Below, in pieces: positions 28,991 to 38,363 of a stretch of DNA of 64,000 nt (its first letter is position 1; each line of letters starts with the position of its first letter). The translations under genes were made by a program, and so were the position numbers. The stretch spans positions 1-64,000 of the forward strand of contig JAKSIV010000002.1 in the NCBI GenBank assembly GCA_024398635.1, read 5' to 3'. The notes under the pieces were generated by a model, which was given only the letters and a program-made list of their open reading frames with translations, searched no databases and was not told the DNA's origin. This DNA is from Bacteroidaceae bacterium (lineage in GTDB: Bacteria > Bacteroidota > Bacteroidia > Bacteroidales > Bacteroidaceae).

Positions 28991-31138
28991 TTAGTGTCTG
29001 TCCTCGTTATTCTCATAGACGCTCTTGGGAACAACCTCTATGAAGCTGAAGGGGTTAACGCCTGTACCACCGCTGTAGACCTGACGGATACGGATCCAGT
29101 AGTCTGTGCTGGCTCTCATATACTCGTTGGCAATAATCTTGCGGTAGCAGTTCTTATCGGCACGAAGAGCACTGCTTGTGCCGTATGAGTCCATAGCCTT
29201 CATATAACCACGGTTACGCATACCACGGTCATTGATTTCTATCAACTCCTCATCATTGTCAAGGTCACTGTCTGATATCCAACCTATACGACCATCACTT
29301 CCGTCAATTCGCAGGTCAACAGGAATGCCCTCCGGATTCCAAGTCCAGTTACGCCAGTTGAGTGATCTGTCTGCGGGGTCAGTCTGATGGAAGTAGTACT
29401 GCACAATACCACGGTCTGCAACGTTTGTACCCTTCATGGCGTTGTTCCATATACGGATCTCATAGTTACCGTCTGATGGTACAGGAGGCAGCTTGAAGGC
29501 TATGTCATAGCTCTTCATAACTGTCATTTCATCACCATTGAATGTGCCGAATGATGCGTCACGATAGCGTACATAGAACTCAGTCTGCTCATCAACCCAC
29601 TCAAAGTTTGTGCAATAACCCGGAAGGTATTTGTATGTGATACGCTTGTCGACACGCAGACGTCCGCGTCCGCCACTGTTGATGAAATCTGGTGACAGGG
29701 TGCAGGTCATGATTCTCATTCTGCACTGAAGGGCTGTATTACGTGTGAAATCATCGTACAGCAACAGTTTCTCTACATAGTGGTACTCACCGTTCTTGCA
29801 GATTTTGGTGTATCCCTTATACTCGCCCTTCTGTCCGTCAATAATCTTGATACCCGGAGTTACAAGGTTGTTGTTCTTGGTTGTTCCTTTACGGTTGATG
29901 AAGATACCTATGCGGTTCTTCAGCTCATTTCCCTTATAAGGAGAACTGATACGCATTACTGAATGGGGCATCAAGGTCTCAAAGAAGTCCTCGATATCCA
30001 GTGACTGCGGATCCTTGTGGTTCTTAACGATGTCCTCCTGGCTGGTATTGAACTGGTCATATGACAGCCAGCAGGGAAGGATGTGATATGACAGAAGCTT
30101 ATTGAGTGAGCTGTTTCTGTCAACATCGTCCAGATCGGCACCTTCGGGATAAACAGTCTTTGCGTATTCACGGAGTTCAGCCACGTTGTGAATATTGTAA
30201 TCGGCAGCCAATACGGAGTCTGTTACAACGAATACAGTGAACTTGAACTCACGCTTCTCAGGTATCACTTCATAGTCAGTCTCGTATGAGGTGCTGTGTG
30301 TGACTCCCTTTCCTGCGTTAATGGCAGCCATGGTGTACTCGTATGGGATTTCGGGATAGTCGTCATCCCAATATTTGCGGAGAGTATCCCTGAGGTGGGT
30401 CTCAAATAATGCAGCAGTAAAGATACTGATATTGGGGTTCAGAGACATCAGCTCAGGCAAGAAGTCATTGGATGACTGGATAACCCTGTCAATGGTATGT
30501 ACAACACCATTCTGTACGGTATCATCGGCATTTTCGATGACGGACTGCTGGTTCAGCAGATATTTCAGAATGACTGTTGTTGAGTCACTGCCATCGGCTG
30601 CTTTAAGTATCTCTCCATTCTCCATTACTGGGATGGTGTCGGCAAAACATGTATACGACATGTAGCGGTCAAGCATATTGGGATGCTCCAGCACGCCTGA
30701 TCCGAAAAGGTCTGTGGCAAACATCGAATTGTCGAAGATGTGTGTACGGGCTATTGTATCACAGAGCTTGCGGTTCTGAAGTACGGTCTCAAGGCTCTGG
30801 AATACGGCGCGTACGGAGTCTGTGGTAGCGTCTTCACGTCTCTGCTTGAAATAGGCCTCCATGGCTTCATTATCCGGAGCAAAGCAGGTGTAGGTACCGT
30901 AGGTTCTCATCTGTCCCCACAATTCTGCCTTTTGCAGGATAGCGATGAAATAAGAGTAGTCACCATGGCTCTGAACTCTTCCGTCAAGCCAATCAGCTAC
31001 GGTCTCGCCGTTGTTCACATAATAAGTGCCTGGGTGCTGCTCGCTCCAGATATCGGTGCAGGATACTCCAAGTCCGATGAATGCGGCGGCGGCAACGGCC
31101 AGTACTGACTTTCTGAATAGTCTCTTGTTGATTTCCAT
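28991..31138 (-). CDS. FAS1 (fasciclin) domain lipoprotein, third copy
   Basis: A 715-residue lipoprotein with lipobox GLGVSC, then TDIWSEQHPG. A first FAS1 domain lies at about residues 60-220 (YGTYTCFAPDNEAMEAYF, RTHIFDNSMF, NGVVHTIDRVI). A second is at about 230-440 (FKFTVFVVTDSVL ... LNKLLSYHILPCWL). The C-terminal 230 residues are beta-rich and unassigned. Unlike the other two FAS1 genes it has no SusC/SusD neighbour and lies on the opposite strand. It follows the GH8 gene but is separated from it by a terminator, so it probably has its own promoter. Confidence 0.75.
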   Translation of the reverse strand: MEINKRLFRKSVLAVAAAAFIGLGVSCTDIWSEQHPGTYYVNNGETVADWLDGRVQSHGDYSYFIAILQKAELWGQMRTYGTYTCFAPDNEAMEAYFKQRREDATTDSVRAVFQSLETVLQNRKLCDTIARTHIFDNSMFATDLFGSGVLEHPNMLDRYMSYTCFADTIPVMENGEILKAADGSDSTTVILKYLLNQQSVIENADDTVQNGVVHTIDRVIQSSNDFLPELMSLNPNISIFTAALFETHLRDTLRKYWDDDYPEIPYEYTMAAINAGKGVTHSTSYETDYEVIPEKREFKFTVFVVTDSVLAADYNIHNVAELREYAKTVYPEGADLDDVDRNSSLNKLLSYHILPCWLSYDQFNTSQEDIVKNHKDPQSLDIEDFFETLMPHSVMRISSPYKGNELKNRIGIFINRKGTTKNNNLVTPGIKIIDGQKGEYKGYTKICKNGEYHYVEKLLLYDDFTRNTALQCRMRIMTCTLSPDFINSGGRGRLRVDKRITYKYLPGYCTNFEWVDEQTEFYVRYRDASFGTFNGDEMTVMKSYDIAFKLPPVPSDGNYEIRIWNNAMKGTNVADRGIVQYYFHQTDPADRSLNWRNWTWNPEGIPVDLRIDGSDGRIGWISDSDLDNDEELIEINDRGMRNRGYMKAMDSYGTSSALRADKNCYRKIIANEYMRASTDYWIRIRQVYSGGTGVNPFSFIEVVPKSVYENNEDRH

Positions 31139-31272
31139 ATCTTTGGTTATTAATTATTTAGTTCTTATTAGGTTCAATCTGCGCTCCCTCTCGTAGGCAT
31201 ACGCGCGCGATTTAACGCGTAAAGATAAAAAGAATTTCAGAAAGCTCTGCTATATGGAAGAGGAATTTTTAT

Positions 31273-31310
31273 AAAAAAACATCCCGGCCCATTGGATTTG
31301 GGTCGGGATG
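31273..31310 (-). terminator. Terminator after the GH8 gene
   Basis: On the minus strand, CATCCCGACCCA pairs with TGGGCCGGGATG (one G-T pair) and is followed by seven T. It ends the xylB-GH8 transcript. Confidence 0.88.
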
Positions 31311-31332
31311 CTCTGTAAAGGTGTTGTTTTTT

Positions 31333-32625
31333 TTACCAGTTCATGCGGTAGTTGCCGCTCAGGTGGAGCAGAGCGAACAGATAGATCAAACCGTCATAAT
31401 ATACGTCATAGTAGCCGTCCTCATAGGGCTTGTGCTCCAGAGAGAACATATGACGTACCAGTTCCTGATTGTACTCGCTGTCACACATGAGGGCTGTGGT
31501 GGCCATTGTGCCTACAAAGCCTATTGAGTGACGCAGGTTGCCACGCCAGCGGCCTCCGCCCATGAGGAAACGGGGAGCGTCGCCGTTAAGGGCAAACTGA
31601 TCGGGGAACTCGGTGATACCGTAGCGGCCCAGAATGGCATTCTGGAAACGGGTTGCATAGTCTGTCTGCCAATCGGCATCCTTGTGGTACCATGTAAAGT
31701 CCATTGCTATGTTCATAGGCACGCGCCATGAGTCGTAGTGGAACTCGCTGCCGCGGTTGGGAGTACCGTCAAACTGGCTCTGGTCGGGGTTGATACCGGT
31801 AACGGGATCTGTTGCGCGGTGCAGATAAGCACGTGCGCTGTCGGCCAGCTCACGGTAGATTGCCTCGCGGCCATCCTGTGCGGTCTCGGCCCAGATCTCA
31901 TAGAATGCGGGCAGGTGGTATGAAGGATCGGTCCATTCGTTGGAACGGGTGTCGGGGCAGAAGTTGATGAGCTTCTTGTCCATGTTGATGATGTTGGTTA
32001 CACTACCTGTACCGTCCTTTGAGAAGAGGTCGTTGAGGAGCTCCTGTGCCTCGGCCAGGTAGTTGAATTCCTCAAATGTACCCCAGCGGCGTGATGCAAG
32101 CAGCAGGGTTGTTACATAGTAGAGCTCACCGTCACTGGCAGAGCCCTGTGATGTGCGGCGGCCGTCGGTACGGCATGACCATGCAAAGAGGCCGTGTGAG
32201 GGACCATCCTCGTTATGACGCATGTAGTGCTTTGACCAGCGCCAGATACGGTTGAACATCTCGGGTTTGTCCATCTGTACGGCAATCATCATTGCGTATG
32301 ACTGACCTTCGGTACGGACATCGTTATTCTTAACGTCAGAGATGTAACCCATGGGTACCATCTTGCCGTCAACCTCAACGTCTACGTCCTTGTATGCGGC
32401 GCCTTCCTCTTCAAATATGATTGAATAGATGTTGCTGATCTTGGCGTCAATCTCGGCCTGGCTGAATCCCAGTTCCTTGAGATAGTTGCGGTACTTGCCG
32501 GTCTCGGCGTATCCTTTCTTGGCGGGTGCCGGCTTGGATGCACTCTTGGTCGATGAACATGAGGCTAAGCCCAGCAACAGGCAGAGGGCAGCCATGAAGA
32601 TTGTGGTTGTCTTGTTTGTTCTCAT
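31333..32625 (-). CDS. GH8 family lipoprotein, probable xylan-active enzyme
   Basis: Glycoside hydrolase family 8 ((alpha/alpha)6 barrel), 430 residues. The signal peptide ends in lipobox LASC (Cys23), so it is anchored in the outer or inner membrane facing outward. The general acid is Glu106 in RTEGQSYAM, a hallmark of the family. Asp165 in SASDGELYYV matches the conserved substrate-binding Asp. Linked to xylulokinase (gap of 21 bases), so reducing-end exo-oligoxylanase or endo-xylanase activity is more likely than cellulase or chitosanase. Known exo-oligoxylanases are often cytoplasmic, whereas this one is exported. Confidence 0.88.
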   Translation of the reverse strand: MRTNKTTTIFMAALCLLLGLASCSSTKSASKPAPAKKGYAETGKYRNYLKELGFSQAEIDAKISNIYSIIFEEEGAAYKDVDVEVDGKMVPMGYISDVKNNDVRTEGQSYAMMIAVQMDKPEMFNRIWRWSKHYMRHNEDGPSHGLFAWSCRTDGRRTSQGSASDGELYYVTTLLLASRRWGTFEEFNYLAEAQELLNDLFSKDGTGSVTNIINMDKKLINFCPDTRSNEWTDPSYHLPAFYEIWAETAQDGREAIYRELADSARAYLHRATDPVTGINPDQSQFDGTPNRGSEFHYDSWRVPMNIAMDFTWYHKDADWQTDYATRFQNAILGRYGITEFPDQFALNGDAPRFLMGGGRWRGNLRHSIGFVGTMATTALMCDSEYNQELVRHMFSLEHKPYEDGYYDVYYDGLIYLFALLHLSGNYRMNW

Positions 32626-32646
32626 TTTGTTAAGTAATTGGCTATG

Positions 32647-34125
32647 TTATTGTTGTATGTATGATTTCCAGCGCTGGTAGGCCTCGTCATATGCGGGCAT
32701 ATCGGAAGCCTTGGGCTCAATGACGCGGATCTTCTGCAGTGATGCGAATGCCTCGTTGTGGTCATTGTAGATGTGGGCTCCCATACCTGCACCCTTGGCT
32801 GCACCGATTGAGCCGTCAGTATCGTAAAGCTCGATGGTGGCACCGGTAACACCGGCCAGTGTGTCACGGAACAGCGGGCTGAGAAACATGTTGGCGTTGC
32901 CGGCATGGATCTTGTTTACGGGCATACCCATATCCTCCATGATCTCGATACCGTATTTGAATGAGAATACGATACCCTCCTGGGCTGCGCGCAGCAGATG
33001 TGAGCGGTTGTGGATGTTGAAGTTCACGCCGTTGAAGCTGCAGCCGCGCTCCTTGTTTTCAAGTACACGCTCGGCACCGTTTCCGAAAGGCAGAACTGAT
33101 ACGCCGCCTGCACCGATGGGTGCCTGGGCAGCCAGGTCATTCATCTCGGCATAACCGATGCCCTCGGGTACGATGTTGCGCTTCATCCATGCATTAAGGA
33201 TACCTGTGCCGTTGATGCAGAGCAGTATTCCCAGACGGTTGAATCCGGTCTTGTGGTTTACGTGTGCGAATGTGTTGACTCTTGACTTGGGATCGTAGCT
33301 GATCTCTCCGTTTACACCGTATACGACACCTGATGTACCTGCGGTCGATGCAATTTCACCGGGCTCGAATACGTTCAGTGAAAGGGCGTTGTTGGGCTGG
33401 TCACCGGCGCGGTAGGTTACGGGTGTGCCCTCGGCCAGGCCAAGTTCCTTGGCAGCGGCAGCGGTCAGTTTGCCCTGCTCGGCGAAGGTAGGAACGATCT
33501 TGGGTATGAATGAACGCGGAATGCCGTAGTAGTCAAGCAGGAAGCCGGCTACATCGCCTGTCTGGAAATCCCAGAACATACCCTCTGACAGTCCTGAAAT
33601 GGTGGTTGCAATCTCACCGGTCAGACGCATAGCGATATAGTCGCCGGGGAGCATGATCTTGTCGATTTTATCAAATATCTTGGGTTCGTTCTGCTTTACC
33701 CACGACAGCTTTGAAGCGGTAAAGTTACCGGGGGTGTTGAGCAGGTGAGTCAGGCACTGTGAGCGGCCCAGCTCCTGGAATGCGTTCTCACCGATGCCGA
33801 CGGCACGTGAGTCACACCAGATGATTGCGGGACGCAACACCTTCTGGTTCTTGTCTACGCAAACCAGTCCGTGCATCTGATAGGAGATACCGATTGCCTT
33901 GATGTCCTTAACGTCTACCCTGCACTGTGACATTACATCGGCTGTGGCGGCTTTGAGATATGACCACCAGTCATCGGGGTTCTGCTCAGCCCAGCCGGGG
34001 TTGACTGCTTTGATGGGTGCTTCACTCTTTGGGGCGAACGCGGTTGCCACGCAACTGCCGTTCCGGGCATCTACAAGACTGCACTTCACTGAAGAGCTGC
34101 CTATGTCATAACCTAACAGATACAT
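32647..34125 (-). CDS. xylB: Xylulokinase (FGGY family)
   Basis: Cytoplasmic kinase phosphorylating D-xylulose to xylulose 5-phosphate for the pentose phosphate pathway. At 492 residues it has the expected length. The N-terminal ATPase motif GYDIGSSSVKCSLVD, the sugar-binding region HGLVCVD, and the second-domain motif TAGTSGVVYGVNG are visible. Another FGGY kinase specificity is possible, but pairing with a GH8 gene supports xylose. No xylose isomerase is seen in the window. A TAnnTTTG box lies about 50 bases upstream. Confidence 0.9.
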   Translation of the reverse strand: MYLLGYDIGSSSVKCSLVDARNGSCVATAFAPKSEAPIKAVNPGWAEQNPDDWWSYLKAATADVMSQCRVDVKDIKAIGISYQMHGLVCVDKNQKVLRPAIIWCDSRAVGIGENAFQELGRSQCLTHLLNTPGNFTASKLSWVKQNEPKIFDKIDKIMLPGDYIAMRLTGEIATTISGLSEGMFWDFQTGDVAGFLLDYYGIPRSFIPKIVPTFAEQGKLTAAAAKELGLAEGTPVTYRAGDQPNNALSLNVFEPGEIASTAGTSGVVYGVNGEISYDPKSRVNTFAHVNHKTGFNRLGILLCINGTGILNAWMKRNIVPEGIGYAEMNDLAAQAPIGAGGVSVLPFGNGAERVLENKERGCSFNGVNFNIHNRSHLLRAAQEGIVFSFKYGIEIMEDMGMPVNKIHAGNANMFLSPLFRDTLAGVTGATIELYDTDGSIGAAKGAGMGAHIYNDHNEAFASLQKIRVIEPKASDMPAYDEAYQRWKSYIQQ

Positions 34126-34176
34126 ACTTTTTCCTTATAATTGATTGTAATTTTCCTTGTTTACCATTAAGGCTAA

Positions 34177-34184
34177 CAAAGGTA
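34177..34184 (-). promoter_or_regulatory. -7 box of the xylB-GH8 operon
   Basis: On the minus strand this reads TACCTTTG, a match to TAnnTTTG, located 52 bases before the xylB start. A TTG about 22 bases further upstream is a weak -33 candidate and falls in a short CAATTGGGG remnant. Confidence 0.55.
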
Positions 34185-34246
34185 GTGAAAAGTACTGGAA
34201 TGAGCACAATTGGGGCTATTCTTTTTGGGTGTTGCGCGGACGTTTT

Positions 34247-34376
34247 GACATGTTTTCCGCGAGGGAACGTATTCTCGTAGCCCAAGCGTCCAAGAATACG
34301 CCCGTACCTGCGTTAACAGCGGACGCTCCGGCAGGGAACCCGCGTGATAGCGTATTCTCTTGGTCGGAGCGTCCGG
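34247..34376 (+). repeat. 130-bp repeat, left copy of an inverted pair
   Basis: This segment recurs in opposite orientation at 38145-38273, with about 14 differences by hand alignment. It contains its own inverted arms GGACGCTCCG (34321-34330) and CGGAGCGTCC (34365-34374), so it can fold. Small ORFs across it look spurious. The stretch 34126-34471 otherwise holds only promoter boxes and a CAATTGGGG remnant near 34206. Confidence 0.85.
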
Positions 34377-34427
34377 CGGAAAGAGCGTTTTTGTGCAAGA
34401 CATACCGTGAGTTACGCCAAAAATGAG

Positions 34428-34435
34428 TACTTTTG
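34428..34435 (+). promoter_or_regulatory. -7 box of the GH95 gene
   Basis: TACTTTTG fits TAnnTTTG and lies 37 bases before the ATG at 34472. It argues against a TTG start at 34433, which would overlap the promoter. Confidence 0.5.
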
Positions 34436-34471
34436 ACACCTATATTAAATGTTACTTACCAGATTCCGACT

Positions 34472-36847
34472 ATGAAGAAAACTTTGCTTTTTACAGTTGT
34501 GACCCTGATTTCGCTTTCATGTACGTCACAGACCGACACTGACCTTAAACTGTGGTACGATGCTCCCGCACGCCAGTGGACCGATGCCCTCCCGTTGGGA
34601 AACGGCCGTCTTGGTGCGATGATATTCGGCACTCCAGCCCAGGAGCGTATCCAGATAAACGAGGAGACTATCTGGGGCGGAGGTCCCCACAACAACGTCA
34701 ACTACGACGCCAAGGACGGACTTGAGCAGATCCGCACAGCCCTTTGGGAGGGCCGAAGGTCCGATGCACAGGCACTTTGCGATGAGTACATTTCGTCCAA
34801 GAGCGCTCACGGCATGCCTTACCAGACTGCCGGTTCGCTGATGCTGGATTTTGACGGAATCACCGATTTCACCGATTATTACAGGGAACTTGACATAGAG
34901 AAAGCGGTAGCTCTGACACGCTTCAAGGCCAACGGCGTTGAATATATCCGTGAGAGTTTCGTGTCGTTCGCAGACCAACTGATAATAATGCGCATTACCG
35001 CCTCAAAGAAAGGGTCAGTCTCTTTCAAGGCACGCTATGACCTTCCCTATCGTGATGACCGCATACAGGACAGGAGTTCAGGGTTGATGGAAGGCGGCAA
35101 AGCCGGCATAATGTTTTTGACCTGCAAGGGCGATGACCATGAAGGCATAGAGGGAAAGATCCTCTTTACCGACTTCACCCTGATACAGGCAGAGGGTGGT
35201 CTGGTTACATCCGGTGACGGAAACATAGGCGTTGCCGGTGCCGATGCCGTAACCATCTACATCTCCATAGGAACCAACTTCGTCAACTACCAGGACGTAA
35301 GCGGGGATAACATGAAGAAGGCCAGCGAACCCATCGGGAAATACCTTGACAACAGGGACAGCGACAGATATGAAAAGGCGCTTGCCTCACATATAGAGGA
35401 GTATCAGAAGCAGTTCGGCACCGTAACTCTTGATCTGGGTACAAACGATCAGGCCAAACTGCCTACAGATCAGCGTGTAGCCCAGTTTGCATCAACTTTT
35501 GATCCGCAGCTGGTAACACTGTACTTCCAGTTCGGACGTTATCTGCTCATATGCTGCTCGCAGCCGGGCGGACAGGCCGCAAACCTGCAGGGAATATGGA
35601 ACGAGAGCCGTCAGGCCCCCTGGGACGGTAAGTATACCACCAACATCAATGTCGAGATGAACTACTGGCCCGCATTCGTATGCGGCATTGAGCAAACGTT
35701 TGATCCTTTCCTGCAGCTGGTTAAGGATTGTGCCGAGCATGGAGAGGAGACTGCCGCCATGTACGGCTGCCGAGGCTGGACATTACACCATAATACCGAT
35801 ATCTGGCGCTCCACAGGAGCTGTTGACGGGGCATATAACGGCATGTGGCCCACCGGTGCCGCATGGTTCTGCTCACAGATCTGGGACGGCTATCTTTTCA
35901 ATCAGGATCGCAAGTATCTTGAGGAGATTTATCCCATCATGAAGAGCGCCTGCGAGTTCTTCATCGATTTCCTCGTCGAGGAACCCGTATCGGGCAACAA
36001 ATACTTAGTGGTTGCACCCTCATATTCACCTGAGAACGCACCTCATGTACAGGATGTACTGGGCAAGGGCAACATCACAACGGTGTTCGGCGCCACAATG
36101 GACAACCAGATGATGGCCGACCTGTTTGGCAACACCATCGAGGCAGCTGCCCTGATGGGTGAGAAAGGAGCCTTTGTAGATACTCTCAAGAACATAAAGA
36201 GCCGTCTGGCTCCCATGAAGGTAGGCAGCTGGGGACAGCTCCAGGAGTGGTTCGAGGATTGGGATGATCCCAAGGACAACCACCGTCACGTATCACATCT
36301 GTGGGGAATGTATCCCGGACATCAGATTACGGCCGATACTCCCGAACTCTTCCAGGCCGTACGTACCAGTCTTGAGGCACGCGGAGACGAGTCAACCGGC
36401 TGGTCAATGGGCTGGAAGGTGTGCCTGTGGGCACGTCTGCTTGACGGCAACCACGCATACAAACTCATTCAGGACCAGATCAAACCTGCCGGCGGACGCG
36501 GATTCGGCGGACGCGGCGGCACATACAACAACCTGTTCGATGCCCACCCGCCATTCCAGATTGACGGTAACTTTGGCTGCACCGCCGGTATAGCCGAGAT
36601 GCTGGTGCAGAGCCACACCGGTAAGGTTGTGCTCCTGCCTGCTCTGCCCGATGTATGGAAGGACGGCACAGTGAAAGGTCTGCAGTGTCGCGGCGGATTC
36701 GTTTTGGAGGAGTTGACCTGGAAGAACGGCAAGCCCGCAACCGTCAAGGTACGCTCTACAGTAGGAGGAAAGCTGAATATAAGCTGGAACGGCAATGACA
36801 AGAGTATCAAAACCAAGTCCGGCAAGACTTACACGATCAAATTCTGA
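34472..36847 (+). CDS. GH95 family alpha-L-fucosidase or alpha-L-galactosidase, lipoprotein
   Basis: Family 95 inverting glycosidase, about 791 residues. The start at 34472 gives a signal peptide with lipobox LISLSC (Cys17). The N-terminal beta domain starts [19 protein letters not shown], typical of the family. The catalytic barrel shows [12 protein letters not shown] (conserved Asn pair), VAPSYSPEN (general acid Glu) and FQIDGNFG (conserved Asp). Known members cut alpha-1,2-fucose or alpha-L-galactose, for example from xyloglucan side chains. It forms a two-gene unit with the downstream porin, and the unit is bracketed by inverted copies of a 130-bp repeat. Confidence 0.92.
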   Translation: MKKTLLFTVVTLISLSCTSQTDTDLKLWYDAPARQWTDALPLGNGRLGAMIFGTPAQERIQINEETIWGGGPHNNVNYDAKDGLEQIRTALWEGRRSDAQALCDEYISSKSAHGMPYQTAGSLMLDFDGITDFTDYYRELDIEKAVALTRFKANGVEYIRESFVSFADQLIIMRITASKKGSVSFKARYDLPYRDDRIQDRSSGLMEGGKAGIMFLTCKGDDHEGIEGKILFTDFTLIQAEGGLVTSGDGNIGVAGADAVTIYISIGTNFVNYQDVSGDNMKKASEPIGKYLDNRDSDRYEKALASHIEEYQKQFGTVTLDLGTNDQAKLPTDQRVAQFASTFDPQLVTLYFQFGRYLLICCSQPGGQAANLQGIWNESRQAPWDGKYTTNINVEMNYWPAFVCGIEQTFDPFLQLVKDCAEHGEETAAMYGCRGWTLHHNTDIWRSTGAVDGAYNGMWPTGAAWFCSQIWDGYLFNQDRKYLEEIYPIMKSACEFFIDFLVEEPVSGNKYLVVAPSYSPENAPHVQDVLGKGNITTVFGATMDNQMMADLFGNTIEAAALMGEKGAFVDTLKNIKSRLAPMKVGSWGQLQEWFEDWDDPKDNHRHVSHLWGMYPGHQITADTPELFQAVRTSLEARGDESTGWSMGWKVCLWARLLDGNHAYKLIQDQIKPAGGRGFGGRGGTYNNLFDAHPPFQIDGNFGCTAGIAEMLVQSHTGKVVLLPALPDVWKDGTVKGLQCRGGFVLEELTWKNGKPATVKVRSTVGGKLNISWNGNDKSIKTKSGKTYTIKF

Positions 36848-36854
36848 AAAAAGT

Positions 36855-36889
36855 ACAATTGGGGTCTGTCCCCAATTGTATCATTTTTG
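36855..36889 (+). terminator. Palindromic repeat acting as terminator after GH95
   Basis: ACAATTGGGG (36855-36864), TCTGT loop and CCCCAATTGT (36870-36879) form a perfect 10-bp stem, followed by ATCATTTTT. A near copy follows the U32 gene at 40586, so it belongs to a dispersed repeat family. Confidence 0.75.
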
Positions 36890-36910
36890 ACAATACCTAA
36901 ACAATAAACA

Positions 36911-38122
36911 ATGAAAATCAAATCTTTAATGTTGCAGGCCCTCGTAGTCAGCCTGCTTCCGTTGAGCGCAAACGCTCAGAAAAACGTTTCAATCGATTGG
37001 TACGGATTCGTAGCCGCACAGTCATGGATAAACACGCATGAGAGTGCTGCCGGTGCCGAAGGGTTCCTTTATCTCTATCCTACAGACCGCGTCGAGAATG
37101 CGGCCGATCAGCATGACGAGAGAGCAATTGCGCAGGGATCATGGTTCGGAACAATGGCCCGTCTGGGATTTGTCCTGAAAGGCCCTGAAATCTTCGGTGC
37201 AGCTTCACGCGCAAAGGCAGAGCTTGAGTTCTCAGGTCACAGCGCTCCCGGCAGCGTCCTTTACCGTCACGCTTTCATGGCTTTGGATTGGGAAAACAGC
37301 ACTCTCACCCTCGGTCAGACCTGGCACCCCATGAATGACCTCTTCCCCAGCACCGTGGGTATTGCCATCGGCTCACCTTTCAACGCCCTCAACCGCAGCC
37401 CGCAGTTGCGTTATGAATACTTCCTGGGTAACGACAAGAACATCAAGCTGATGGGTGCTGCCATATTCCAGGCTGCTAACGCATCATTCGGCCCTACCGG
37501 CAAATCATACAACTATGCCCGCAAGTCAATGGTACCCATGCTGTATGCCGGAGTTGATTTCACCTTGGGTGACTTCAAGGTAGGCGGCGGACTTGAGTAT
37601 CAGCACATATCTCCCTACGTTGACATTGCAGACAACAACAAGAAATACTATCTGAACGGTCTTTGCGGAATGCTTCAGGCACAGTACGCTCATGAGAAAC
37701 TCTCCGTCAAGGCCAAGACCCTGATAGGCCAGAATATGTCACATCTGGGTATCTGCTCAGGTTACGGTTTGGTTGATCACCTTAACCCCGGCGAGATCCG
37801 CTTCGCACCTCTTGCCGCATCTTCATCATGGGCTCAGGTTCAGTGGGGCGGTGACCTCAAGTTCGGTCTTATGGGTGGTTACATGAGCAACTGGGGTGCC
37901 GGCAAGGACCTTGCAGTAATCTACGTAGCCGAGGGTGGCACGATCGACAACATGTGGCGCATTGCTCCCAACGTCCAGTACAACGTGGGCAATATGAATT
38001 TGGGCGTGGAGTATGAACTCACCACAGTGGCATACGGAACACCCCAGGCCAACGGAACGGTTTCAGACACACACAACGTAAGCAACAACCGCCTGCTCCT
38101 GTCCGTAATGTACGCCTTCTAA
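36911..38122 (+). CDS. Outer-membrane porin-like beta-barrel protein
   Basis: A 403-residue protein with signal peptide (ends SANAQ) and alternating hydrophobic/aromatic beta strands through to a C-terminal Phe (LLLSVMYAF), typical of outer-membrane barrels. The opening VSIDWYGFVAAQSWINTHES and RLGFVLKGPE resemble DcaP-type trimeric porins, but I cannot confirm the subfamily. It follows GH95 by 63 bases, with a terminator-like palindrome between, so it may be expressed separately. It could let small products of GH95 through the outer membrane, by inference. Confidence 0.75.
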   Translation: MKIKSLMLQALVVSLLPLSANAQKNVSIDWYGFVAAQSWINTHESAAGAEGFLYLYPTDRVENAADQHDERAIAQGSWFGTMARLGFVLKGPEIFGAASRAKAELEFSGHSAPGSVLYRHAFMALDWENSTLTLGQTWHPMNDLFPSTVGIAIGSPFNALNRSPQLRYEYFLGNDKNIKLMGAAIFQAANASFGPTGKSYNYARKSMVPMLYAGVDFTLGDFKVGGGLEYQHISPYVDIADNNKKYYLNGLCGMLQAQYAHEKLSVKAKTLIGQNMSHLGICSGYGLVDHLNPGEIRFAPLAASSSWAQVQWGGDLKFGLMGGYMSNWGAGKDLAVIYVAEGGTIDNMWRIAPNVQYNVGNMNLGVEYELTTVAYGTPQANGTVSDTHNVSNNRLLLSVMYAF

Positions 38123-38144
38123 GAGCAGGGACATCCCATATTTG

Positions 38145-38273
38145 CCGGACGCTCCGACATGAGAATACGCTTGTACGCGGGTTCTTGGTCGGAGCGTCCT
38201 CTGTTCACGCAGGTGCGGGCGTATTCTTGGACGCTTGGGCTGAGAGAATACGTTCCCTCGCGGAAAACGTGTC
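38145..38273 (-). repeat. 130-bp repeat, right copy of an inverted pair
   Basis: Reverse complement of the element at 34247-34376, with one single-base gap. On its dus side, a further partial piece (GCAGGTGCGGGCGTATT at 38293-38309) repeats an internal part of the element. It fills most of the gap between the porin and dus genes. No transposase or integrase lies between the copies. Confidence 0.85.
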
Positions 38274-38363
38274 GGAGCGTTCGCGGGCGTGCGCAGGTGC
38301 GGGCGTATTTTTTAAGGCGTGGGGCGGGGGATTCGGGGAGAAAGCTGTATCTTAGCAATTTGT

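Noticed and set aside
34173-34439. 88-codon minus-strand ORF over the left-hand 130-bp repeat
   Set aside because: It overlaps two promoter boxes and the repeat, and shows no protein family features. Similarity to the other ORF comes only from the shared DNA repeat.
34433-34471. TTG start for GH95 giving 13 extra residues
   Set aside because: The TTG overlaps the TACTTTTG -7 box, and the ATG at 34472 gives a proper lipoprotein signal peptide.
34247-38273. Composite transposon around GH95-porin
   Set aside because: No transposase, integrase or target-site duplication is visible. Only the inverted repeats are supported, so it is reported as a repeat pair rather than a transposon.
38119-38358. 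79-codon minus-strand ORF over the right-hand 130-bp repeat
   Set aside because: It lies wholly within repeat and flanking intergenic sequence, has Arg/Pro-rich composition and differs in frame content from the ORFs of the left copy. It looks like a by-product of the GC-rich repeat.
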